Assembly: GCA_020284085.1 (NCBI GenBank)
Contig: JACEVL010000965.1
Coordinates: forward strand, 62,001-126,000
DNA: 64,000 bases
From: Aporrectodea caliginosa
Lineage: Eukaryota > Annelida > Clitellata > Crassiclitellata > Lumbricidae
Direction: 5' to 3'
Shown piece after piece: positions 1 through 22,249 of this stretch; the stretch's first letter is position 1; the number at the start of each line of letters is the position of its first letter. A model generated the notes under the pieces. That model saw only the letters and a list, made by a program, of their open reading frames with translations. It did not search any database and was not told where the DNA came from. The translations under genes were made by a program, and so were the position numbers.

Positions 1-370
1 GTATAAGTTTATATATGTATATAGCATATATAAACAGGAAGTCGATTTACGATAACGTGAAGTTTATGGAAAATCTAAAAATATGCAATCTGTATAAATA
101 AACAATAATAATGTCTATATTATTCATAAATAGTGTAAGCGAACATGTCTGTTATGAAACATAAATCAGAGATATTCTACAGATTTGATCAGAGGAATAT
201 TCCTAAAAGGCCGAATACAAATACATATTATATTTATGCATATATATATATATATATATAATTTATATATTTATGCATGCATATCTATAAAATTTATATA
301 TAACTGCACCTAGCTTAAAAGTCGTCGTGCTATGGCATAGAGTGCGTGTAGGTAAGTATGTAGACAGAGT

Positions 371-602
371 GCATCATCTTCCTCCTCCTCGTCCTCCTCC
401 TCCTCCTCCTCCCCTCCTCCTCACGTCCTCCTCTTCCTCCCTCCTCCTCCTCCTTTCCTCCTCCTCTCTCTTCTTCCTCCTCCTCCTCCTCCTCCTCCTC
501 TTCCTCCTCCTCCTCTTCCTCTTCTTCCTCCTTCTCCTCCTCCTCCTCCTCCTCCCTCCCTCCTCCTCCTCCTTCTTTCCTCCTCCTCCTCCTCCTTCTT
601 CC
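371..602. repeat. CCT/TCC polypyrimidine tract
   Basis: About 230 bp of almost pure pyrimidine on the plus strand. It yields spurious poly-Leu/Ser/Pro and poly-Glu/Arg reading frames. A mirror-repeat tract like this can form triplex DNA. Confidence 0.95.
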
Positions 603-689
603 ATCTTCCACAGCTGCTGCAGCTGGGCTTTTATTGAATCCCAGTCCAGTTGATGCCCTCTGTCAAACGACGACCAATTACGAACACGA

Positions 690-697
690 CCAGACAC

Positions 698-735
<38 letters not shown>

Positions 736-915
736 GGAGAAGCAGAGGAACGCAATGATACACTGGCAGAGAGATAGACAGGGTGATTGTTAGCCCGACG
801 AACGGACAGATACAGAGACAGAAACACTGGACAGACAGACAGGCAGACACAGAGAGACACACGAAGACAGTCAGACAGAGGACGGACAGACAGACGGACA
901 GACAGACAGACACAA
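690..915. repeat. GACA-rich tract
   Basis: Runs of GACA at 695-735 and 820-912 with degenerate CAGAGAGAC spacing. No coding signal. Confidence 0.85.
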
Positions 916-1139
916 TACAATGGTCGTTCAGCCAATTTCTCTGAGCTTTTTGGCCAACGAGAGAACGATTGCGGATTACACAGGCCAGATTGCAATATAT
1001 ACCATATACATATATATATATATAGTATATAGTATATATATATATATAACGTATATACATCGATATAATATATATATATTGGATATGTATGCATACATAC
1101 AAATGTATAAGCTGGTATTTTATGTGCCTGAGTGAATAT

Positions 1140-1740
1140 ATATACTAAAGTAACATTATACTAATGTGTGTCGAGGTTTGCGTGTGTGTCTGCGTGAGTG
1201 TCTGTGTGTGGGTTCCCGTACGCCGATCTTTACGCGGAAACCGGACTATGAATTTTCACTCGCCGTTAACTGATTTTCTCGGTCGGCTCCCGTACTCTCC
1301 GATCGAACGGTATCACCGGGGCCTCGCCTGCCCCGTGTATTTATACAGACCTGTGATTTCTCGGTATTCCCCGTATTAGACCTGTGAGCCTTTATATCTC
1401 ACGATCGGTCCTTCCCAGAGTTATGCTCAGCCGTTAAACTCCCGCAATCGGGATTCAAACCGTCTCGCGATCACGACAGGGTGGGCCCCAGCCCTGCCGA
1501 ATCAGCGGAAACGGTCCGGACACCCAAAGAGCGTTTGCCTTGACTGTAACTCCGGAGCGCACTGATTAGTCTTGTTTTGGACGCTGGTGCGACCGTAACT
1601 TTCACGAACCGATTTCACTCGCTTACCGCACTGGTGTGTGGTATTTTTCGCTAACCGTAACCGAACGATACCAAAAGATCCGTATCGTATATGCAGAGTA
1701 GTAAACTGTCGCTACTCTACATTATAAGCGATGCACGGTG
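1140..1740. other. GC- and CpG-rich island in AT-rich DNA, no gene recognised
   Basis: Base composition differs sharply from both flanks, with many CG dinucleotides (for example CTCGGTCGGCTCCCGTACTC). On the minus strand GACGGTTTGAATCCCG resembles a B box. The only open frame, 1164-1379, shows no domain. A fragment of a retroelement LTR or of a SINE is possible; not resolved. Confidence 0.4.
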
Positions 1741-2189
1741 AGGCAGGCTATATTCATCCGTGATCAATGTATAATGTAGCATCTCAACGCTTATAAATGC
1801 GTCCATACCAAAAAATTTAATATAAGGTAGGTGTCTAAGAGATAGATCTCCTAAGTATTAATGTAGGCGATGCCTATCTTTAGTCATCAATTATAGGCCG
1901 TGGAAAGATGTAATTTCATTTAATCACTATATTAAAACGATAAAATGGCAAATATTAAGCGGGCGTATATTTTTATTATATTTATTAACACTCGAATCGA
2001 ACGTATGTAACCTTGGGCTACGCCACCTAGCGACTCAGAGGCGCGACACCGTTTAACAGAAAATCAATATCATTAGGCCATTCATTATAGGCCAAACAGC
2101 CTAAATGCTACCTTGTGGCTTGTCCGCCACACAAACAGGAAGCGGGCATGGAAATTACCGGATGGTAAAACAAGAAATATGATAGACTT

Positions 2190-2465
2190 CATTATTAGTC
2201 AATAAGAGGTGGAAAAGTAGTGTTTAAATGTGCCAAGCATTCTCTAAACCAGACATTGCACTGGATCATAAGCTGGTAATGGTGGGAGTAAGAATCAAAC
2301 TGAAAACTATCCACAAAGAAAATGCTTTGAAAAAGATTCTACATAGCAAGACTCGAAGAGAGAATGGTTGGACAGAACTACAGCGCCTTGCTCTGTGAAA
2401 AATGGAGGTAGGTAGACATAAAGAACACGAGCACGGTAGAAATGACTGCACGTCGATGTTCATGT
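2190..2465 (+). pseudogene. LINE endonuclease remnant
   Basis: One frame reads PDIALDHKLVMVGVRIKL, followed by LKKI and KTRRENGWTEL. This resembles the DH-LV motif at the C-terminal end of the APE endonuclease domain of RTE-type or craniofacial-development-protein-2-like LINE proteins. No other part of the element is recognisable. Confidence 0.5.
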
Positions 2466-2509
2466 TAGACAACAGCTACTGCTTCATATTTAATTGCAGC
2501 TCTAAGGGT

Positions 2510-3025
2510 TAAAGTGCGTTTTAGCTTATTTTATTGATAGCGTAGACTTATTCTATTATTTCAATGATTTTCCTCATGACTGTAATGAATCTAGCTTCTG
2601 TTTAAGCAAGATTCTATTCATCAATCCAATTTCTATTTAAGCTAACATTATTTTCATGAATCCAACTTCTATTTAGCAAGAATTCTTTTCATCAATTCAA
2701 CTTGTATTCAACTTGTATGGAGTGCTACTGAATGGCCACGGCGCTATATAAATTACTAATTACATTGTATTCGACCAACGCTGACTCGCCATGCAGTGGC
2801 GAGTCATTTACGAAACTAAACTGGACGCTTTTTCATCAATCCAGCTTCTATTTTAGCAAATAACTAGTTTTATCAATTCAACTTCCATTTAGGCAAAGAA
2901 TTATTTTTATCATTCCACCTTTCATTTAATTTTACGCAGACACATAAGAGAAAAAATAAAATACGCTAAACTGCTTGGCCGACAGCATCATGAATTAAAT
3001 ACGCTAAAATGCACTTTTAGCTAGT
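2510..3025. repeat. Fold-back structure with internal ~45-bp repeats
   Basis: AAAGTGCGTTTTAGCTTATT at about 2511 is matched in inverted form at about 2985-3020 (CGCTAAAATGCACTTTT). Between them are about six diverged units of the type TCATCAATCCAACTTCTATT plus TAAGCAA. The inverse of these units recurs at 4560-4790. Confidence 0.6.
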
Positions 3026-3329
3026 AGGCTACTGCTGTTGATTGATGGAGATAATAAAATAACATTGTTTATAATTATTAATAATACTAAAAATAAAAAT
3101 ACTGAATATTTTTCACTTACTTGTTAGACGCCACACGCAGAGTTCGTCTGGTGCGGTGATAAGCTATTCGTGACGTAATCGTACACTTGCATTGAAGTCT
3201 GATTGGTTAGAATAAGGTCAGCAGGTCATAGATGCTGGTTGTTATTGACTATAAATGAGGTCAGGTGGAGGTCGAAAATATTTATAGACTGAAGAAATTA
3301 TGCAGCGCCAGTCAACAGCGCGTTTTAAG

Positions 3330-4522
3330 AAAATTTCCTGGCATAACCGTAGTTACGTTCATAATATCGAACATTTGACCGCAAGCATATCACCAAGTTT
3401 CAAGGAGAAGTCTCGTCAATTGCATCCATAAATGCTAGTGTTGTTCAAGGATCTGGGGTTGGACCTGGATCCTACGTAGTTGGGTCGGCTGACCTTCATC
3501 CCAAAAACAGATTTAATATTCTTGTTAAATATGCTGATGATACCTATTTATTAGTAGGATCATCTAATATTGGAACAGCTGCCGAAGAATATGACCATGT
3601 GGCATCCTGGGCAAAAACTAATAATTTGAAGTTAAATCCATCTAAGACTCGTGAAATAATTTTCTCAAAAAGGGTTTCAAAGCATCATCTATACCTATTG
3701 TCATCCAAGGTGCTGAAAGGGTTGACACAATTAGAGTGCTAGGGATTACCCTAAGTTCTGACATGCGCATGACAAAGCATACTGAAAAGTCCTTGCCTCA
3801 AGTTCCACTTCTCTATACGCCCTCCGTGTTTTGAGAGATCATGGCATGTCTACTTACGCATTGCATGATGTTGCTATGGCAACCACTGTTGCACACCTAA
3901 TGTATGCCTCCCCTGCCTGGTGGGGGTATGCCAGTGAGACTGATAGGAATAAATTACAGAGTATGCTAAATAGGATGAAACGTAGAGGCTTCCTCTTATC
4001 TACTACCCCTAGCGTTGTAGATATGTCCCAAGCTGCTGATTCTGGCTTATTTCGGGCTATTTGTGGGGAATCATGTCATGTTCTCCGAGGAATTTTCCCG
4101 CCTACACAGCAAATCAAATATAACTTACGACCCAGAATTCATAATTTTAATCTCCCAATCAATGATAAATGTAATTACATACCAAGAATCTTGTTTAAAG
4201 ATACATATTAATTGTATTATAATTACTTGTATCTGTTTTGAATTATTATCTTTAGCCTGACTCTATTAACTAATTGTGTTACTTGTAACCTGTTGCGTTT
4301 TGTCAACTGGATTATTTTGAAATTAAACGAATATGATGATTTGTATAGCGAAAACTATTACGTTAATCTCATATATCCATAGATGTCTGTTTTATTGTAT
4401 TTTATGATATTTTTGACATTTGTGATTTTTGTGATTTGTTATTCAATACTCTATCTGATGTTCCCGCAGTGCGTTTGCAGGCGGTTCAATAAAGCACGTA
4501 CTTACTTACTTACTTACTTATT
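3330..4522 (+). mobile_element. 5'-truncated LINE with reverse transcriptase remnant
   Basis: Shifting frames give HITKFQGEVSSIASINAS and VVQGSGVGPGSYVV, then the RT active-site block LVKYADDTYLLV and NNLKLNPSKT. The open piece 3831-4211 (AYASPAWWGY-like YASPAWWGYASETDR, then NLRPRIHNFNLPINDK) is the typical C-terminus of CR1/jockey-like LINEs. The 3' UTR ends in CAATAAAGCACG and a CTTA tetranucleotide tail. A frameshift near 3675-3830 and the loss of the 5' half make it dead. Confidence 0.82.
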
Positions 4523-4559
4523 CAGAGGCGTTGCTAAATTATTTTATATTGTCAATTTA

Positions 4560-4795
4560 AAATGGACGCTGGATTGATAAAAATAATTCTTTGCTTAAAT
4601 AGAAGCTGGATTGAGGGTAATGATTGTTTCTGTAGGCCCAAATAGATTGGATTGATGAGAATAATTCTTTGTTTAAATAAAAGTTCAATTGATAAAAAAA
4701 TTTGGTTTAAATAACTTAGAAGTTGCATTGATTTTGATTGATTGATTGATTGAGCAATTTTTCTTAAATAGAAGTTGGATTGATGACGGAGTAGT
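4560..4795. repeat. Inverted partner of the 2570-2930 repeat array
   Basis: Four to five units of the type TTAAATAGAAGCTGGATTGA plus TAAAAATAATTCTTTGC, reverse-complementary to those at 2570-2930. It ends in a GGGGCGCTATACAAAT tail with GAAT repeats. Confidence 0.6.
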
Positions 4796-5269
4796 AGCCT
4801 TTAAGGGGCGCTATACAAATATCCGAAATGAATGAATGAATGAATCGATATATACAGAGCTGTATGTATATAATATGTGTATATCAGGTGATCTATGTCA
4901 CACACACACACACGCACACACACCTATGCACACACTTATAGGCCTATAATAGGCCTACAGATATTTATTTATCATAATGCATGTAACTGTAACTGCAAAT
5001 GTTTTCATTTAGCGCCTCTTCAACTATAAGACTCATCAGACCTGACAATACGAGACCTCGATCGAATAGAATAGTCTTCAATCGGTTGCGAAATACAGAC
5101 ATAGACAGCAGAAGCTCGCGTGGAAGCCAGTTCCAAAAGGACATACCAATTCATGGTATATGAAAATATAATTATATCATGTATATTCATGATTAACTTA
5201 CTCTAATTAGGTGTGCAGGTAAGCCTGTGATCATTTGTATGGTTCCTCATAAAAATCTATAGCCTAGAT

Positions 5270-5503
5270 GCATGTTTCCTAATCAACAATTTACGCCCTA
5301 TTTTCTTAGGGTCAGACCACATAACTTTAACCTTCCTGACAAGGACTCACGAAATTTTATATCTCGTATGTTATTCCTGAACTCTTACTAAGCTATTATT
5401 AATTCATACTATTAATATCTAGATGTATTTTATTTTCTATGTACACCTACAGCGTTATGTCTGTTGTTAACACATTAAACGAATATATGATGATGATGAT
5501 TCA
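5270..5503 (+). mobile_element. 3' end of a LINE related to the 3330-4522 copy
   Basis: Reads RPHNFNLPDKDSRNF, then a stop, a short AT-rich 3' UTR and a GATGAT tail. The motif matches NLRPRIHNFNLP of the longer copy. Confidence 0.6.
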
Positions 5504-5574
5504 CGTATATGCATACATGAATGATTGTATATTATGTATATTCCAACACTGAAGCCGTATTGAAGAGTCGAATC

Positions 5575-5761
5575 CAGTGGCGTAACTAAGGGTTTCAGCG
5601 CTCAGAGGCAAGAGTTGATGACTGCGCCCCTTTAATTTTTTTGTTGACTTTTAATCGTTCTTGTCATAGTACTGTGTACCACTGAAAGTTAATTTTGCGC
5701 ACCTCCGATGCTGCGCCCGTAGGCAGCTGCCCCCCTCTGTCCCCCCTTCGTGACGCCACTG
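5575..5761. mobile_element. hAT-like miniature element, CAGTGGCGTAAC family
   Basis: The ends are CAGTGGCGTAACTAAGGG and the complement of CAGTGGCGTCACGAAGGG. The duplication is GTCGAATC/GTCGAGTC with one mismatch. Copies B, C and D carry the uninterrupted site (AAGAGTC followed by ACACA-like sequence) downstream of their stop codons. Interior: TGCGCCCC, CAGTACTGTG-like motifs shared with the element at 49177. Confidence 0.87.
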
Positions 5762-5955
5762 GTCGAGTCACACAAAGATACAACTGATCGTCAATTGCTT
5801 TTAAGGTCACATCTTTCGGTGTAAATAAAGGAAGCTCCTGAGTAAGTAAGTCGTTCCTTCCATGTCAGCCAGCCTATAGAGCCTAACAGAGCGAGATAGG
5901 TCTAAAGTCTAGTCCGTGACTCCGTGGAAGAGAAGAGGTGACATCTCGCGACCAT

Positions 5956-17766
<11,811 letters not shown>

Positions 17767-18691
17767 CTTCACCGATTTATCTGGTGATCAGTCGTTGAAA
17801 CACCTGAAAAATTCATTCAATCTGTTTATTTTCTATTTTTATTTAGCGCAACTGTTTAATGTCCGTTCAATTTTCGTCGAGTTAACGCCGGTAGAAAGAT
17901 ATTCCAGTTGTGCCACCCATCGATCTTAACCACAAAAGAACTCCGCCACTATTCGTAGTACTAATAGTGCCCCAGGCAGTGCCAGTCCTAAGCCGAGCAA
18001 AAGGAGGAGGGCTATTCAATGAACCTGGTTGCCCTGGAAGCCCTAAGATATCGTCACACTGTTGTGACGCCACTTAGTGTCTTGCACCTACTGCATTTCT
18101 GCACCTTTCATGGGCAGTTTTTCGCCACATGTTGCCCCTGTGAACATTTCTAAAGGTTAGATGGCTTTTTCAAACCGTGTAATTAAGCTAACTGTCTCAC
18201 ATGATAACGAATTGTAAATTGTCCGGTTCATAGTTACATTAAATAATGCAAGACATTGAAATAGAACCTTACAACAAGATGATTCGTAACATTAATATTA
18301 CACTTGCAACCGTCTGGTAACAACACGGGAATCCAAATGCCTTGAAATAGTCATCTTTGTCGTGTGTAGCGTGAATCTAATTATAATATTCGTCACCTAC
18401 AGTAATGTGGACAGGGTGCATTCTTAATGGCATATCGAGTGACTAAATGTGCGTCGCGGATTGGCAACGTCAAAATTTAGCAGGCCTAAAAATCAGTATC
18501 AAAGAATTTGCCAGGTGCCTCAAGATACTTCACGTGAACTGCTTTGAAAGATATCATAACCTAAAATTAATTGGTTTTGAATGAGGTTTGCATAAGCTAA
18601 TATTTTATCGTTTATTCATGTTCAGAAGTCATTGTAACAATAGGCCTTATGCTAGTGGGAATTACCCAACGTTCCATTTTTTTAACATAGG

Positions 18692-18826
18692 CAGGGACGT
18701 AACTAGCGAAGCTGAAGCCCCCCCAAATAAATCAAACCGCCAGGCTTCACTATAGGCTCGGGCTACCGCATTCGCCATGTTCTAGGCTTAAAGCCCCCCA
18801 AACGAAAAGTCCTAGTTACGCCACTG
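18692..18826. mobile_element. hAT-like miniature element, 135 bp
   Basis: Ends CAGGGACGTAACTAG and CTAGTTACGCCACTG are inverted with two mismatches. The perfect duplication is AACATAGG (18684-18691 and 18827-18834). The interior has CCCCCC-rich arms. In the first intron of copy A. Confidence 0.85.
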
Positions 18827-19550
18827 AACATAGGCTACCAAAAAATTACCTTCAATTTAAAATATGACTAATAGCTTAGGTCTATCATTAATGTTTAAAT
18901 ACCATCAACATACAACACGACGTATCAAAGTGGCATCTTAAAATTCCACCTAAAAGGCATAACGGGAAAATAAAGGCTGTGACCATTGACCAAGAAGATG
19001 TTAGTAATCTTTGTTGATACATTATCAGCATTCACAAGGCACCGGTCCAGTCAACTGTAGCATCGAGTGACCGGTCTGCAGTAGATCTATCTGTTGGAGA
19101 AACCGTTTCGAAACCCGTTTGATCAGAGAAACAGGATATCATAGATTCGTGATTTATTGAATGATAATTTCCTTAATTTTAATAAAACTTCTGATTGAAT
19201 TAATTTTGGTAAAACAATTTGTCGAATAATTTTGTGCCAGTACGACTCGCTGTGTAGTTAGTAAAATTGTTCGTAGTAAAGGTGGATATTCATGAGAATT
19301 GGACGGTGATAGTAGGCTATTTACGTTCATCTGCACTAAGAATATTACTAAGTCACTAAACCACTGCTTAATTACTGAGTGGATATAAATATAAAATCGC
19401 TGTCGACTAAGTAAAATAACATAAAGTGAAGTTGTTCATAAGCTTTTATCTCAATTAATTATTAAATGTAGGCATAACATTTAGGCCTTCTACGCGCTTG
19501 TTTTGACCTTCCGTAGCCTATTGTTGGAAATCGTAGAGTGTCTTACTTAC

Positions 19551-19645
19551 CAGCGGAATACTTGTTCGTCGATAGCAGAACTACACTGATGCAAAGTTCA
19601 AACGAAACTCGAGGTCCGGCTTTCTTTCACTGTTTTCACTAAAGG
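19551..19645 (-). other. Copy A first, non-coding exon (5' UTR)
   Basis: The gene-sense sequence ending ATTCCGCTG is followed by a perfect GTAAGT donor at 19550. The stretch TTCTGCTATCGACGAAC is nearly identical in copy B and recognisable in C and D, which is unusual for this spacer DNA. The upper end is an estimate, about 30 nt below the TATA-like box. The next exon would be the 5' UTR part of exon 1, with acceptor at 17804. Confidence 0.55.
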
Positions 19646-19674
19646 TCTCTATTCCCAGATCAGTCTCACAAGGC

Positions 19675-19682
19675 CTTTAATA
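19675..19682 (-). promoter_or_regulatory. TATA-like box, copy A
   Basis: Gene-sense TATTAAAG sits in a block (CCTTGTG, GATCTGGGAATAGAGACC) that is nearly identical in copy B at the same distance from the first-exon donor. The role is inferred from this conservation. Confidence 0.45.
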
Positions 19683-19699
19683 CGTCAATATTTCGGTAG

Positions 19700-21700
19700 C
19701 AATGCCCTCCCTATGAGCTCTGTTCGAACAGATTTGTGCTGGAATATGCCTTTAAACATTTCGCATAATACTTAAACGACAGTTAGAGTCTGACCCATGC
19801 GCCTGGGCTACAAATATAGCGAGCTCGAGCGGGCCAGTTAAAATCAGCCCGAGAGCCTCATAGGCCCAAAATGTCAGTGCATCCTGGTTGGGTCTAGTCA
19901 AACATTCGCTGAGGTTTCGTATTCTTGTTTGACTGTGGTGTGGTTGAATACGTCATGGTTTTCGTTGATGTATTGTTGACCTTTACAACCTTTTTAAAAT
20001 AGAATTTCACACGTTTTTCACCATGATATTTCGCCATATCAGCAAAATACACAGCCTTTGCTGATAAATAAATAGGAGGTTAGGAAGTTTATAGGAATGT
20101 TGGCAAACTTTGCGCCTGACAGTCGTCCAAATAAAAATTGCGATTTATATAATTTAATATAATTATTTACCTTCAGATTAGTCGAATTCTTTCCCACAAG
20201 CTGCAGTTCACATGGTTATAGTTAGCGTCTCATCCAACTTTCATTAATCACGAACTCATATTTGTTTCGTCGTCATATACAAATACTACAAAACTTCGTT
20301 TTCGCGCTTATATATACATTCAGCTAATAACCTACACGCAATAAAGTCATTCTTGTCGAACAAGCAGCCTACGCGAAGCCTCCAGTCTAAAGTTTCCAAT
20401 GTCAACTTTGAATGCCAAGACGGGTTTCCACATTCAGAAAACTTGTCACTAGCTTATCCTGTATATGTGTTCTAATTATTTCAGCCACAGTTTTACTTTC
20501 CGCAAGCATTTTGTTAGAACAAAAGAGACTCATCAGTAAATGCCTGTTCCGGATCTGAAAGATATATCCCAATTAATACCTTGGCTTTAGAAACAATTTC
20601 AAACAAAGAAAAGTGAACCTCGCAGAATAGGCCTAGTCTTTATCTTTTCGCCAAATTGTCAACCTGGTAGGCCTAAGAGAAAATCAGATTCCAAATTCTG
20701 TGAAGGGAGATTTTCTGCATAATACGTTCTGAGACCTGGAGTTACCTCCCATTCTGCTGAATCACTGGAATAATTGGATTAATTGCTATGCTTCAACTTC
20801 ACATCTTCTGCTGTAGGCTACGTGTTAGTTTCGTATCAGAGTCAGACTGATAAACGGTCTTAAGCTGGCATAGGGCCTAACTGTTCATTTGTAACAGGAT
20901 GACAAACCGTTTTTACGGTGCGTGTCAAAATGCCGCTAAAACATTTTAAGAATTACCGTCACGTGCCCCTCGGAATTTTGCAGTAGGCCTTTAATTGTTT
21001 TTCTCATGTAAGTTTTAAGTGACAAAGCGTTTAAAAAACGAATTAAAAGATATTATTTCAAAGATGATTTTTGAATGGTGTTACAATAAAGTCTTTCATA
21101 AAATAAAATGTGGATTCCTACAGTGATTTTGCATTTCTAAGTTTGAAATATTGGGGAACCTCCAAATTCCGCTTGCTCAAAAAATTTGCCATCGGTTCGC
21201 CATCCCTGATTTTTAACATTTATTTCATTTACTTTGGCAGAAGCAGTCGACATTATTTCTGGTATTGAGAGATTAGTTGTGAGGAATAGAGGAAGTGAGT
21301 GAAGTGTCATTAATGTAATTAGTGTCTACGTTTATAAATTTGAGCAAAAAACCCTTCATCTTTTTAAGGCCATCTTCTTTCTCTTCCTTTCTTCCGTTTT
21401 TCAACGCCAAACTCATGTTTTGTTTTGTATCCATCAGATATGATTATTTAAAATCAAAACTATTACCAACTTTCACAGCCGTGAGTCCCGTGACTATTTT
21501 GGCCTAGGCCTACATAAAAAATTATAAAGCAGCTGACATTTTGAAAAGACTAAAGAGACGAAAGAGAACAAAAGTAAAACCGGAAATATCGCATTAAACC
21601 TTAGTGGATAAAAATAAAATTGAAATGTAACATCAAAATTGGAAGTGTTTGTGAATCATGATTAAACAGGACATCACTAGATAATGCGAGTGCATAATAA
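19700..21700. other. Spacer between copies A and B
   Basis: The first 1.2 kb aligns with the region upstream of copy B (shared AAATATAGCGAGCTC, GACAGTC, CACGAACTCATA), so it belongs to the duplicated unit. The rest is AT-rich with no frame over 61 codons and no recognisable element. Confidence 0.6.
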
Positions 21701-22249
21701 ATGCGTTTAGCTTTAATGCAGAGCTGGTAGTTGGGGCCTACGAATGCAAGACTGCCTAAGACCTACGACGACCATAAAACGACCCAGTACTCCACCTCGA
21801 AATTCAGGCATAGACAGCAGAAGTTCACGTGGCAACCAGTTCCAGAATGAATGGCCAACATACTTTAAATTCATATAATTATATGAAAATATATGTCATG
21901 TATATTCACGGTCACTTTCATTACATATGCCTGTATTCCTGTGATTATTTATATAGCACCTTACAACAACCGATATATGCACGATCCATGCATATGCACA
22001 AATAAATTTTATATGTAAGCTTATATTCCAACACCGAAGCTGTGTTGTAGAGTCGACTGACACAGCAATAAGTCACAACTGAATGCCAGTTGCTTTTAAG
22101 CTCACATTGTTCGGTAAAAATAAAAGAAGCTCGTGAGTAAGTAAGTCGTTCCTTCCATGTCAGTCAGCCTATAAGAGACTGACAGAGCGAGACAGGTCTA
22201 AAGTCTAGTCCGTGACTCCGTGGAAGGACAATCGACACCTCGCGACCAT

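Noticed and set aside
374..1102. Long minus-strand frame rich in CLSV and EEE/RRR
   Set aside because: It is the translation of GACA and CCT repeats; there are no conserved motifs and the composition follows the microsatellite.
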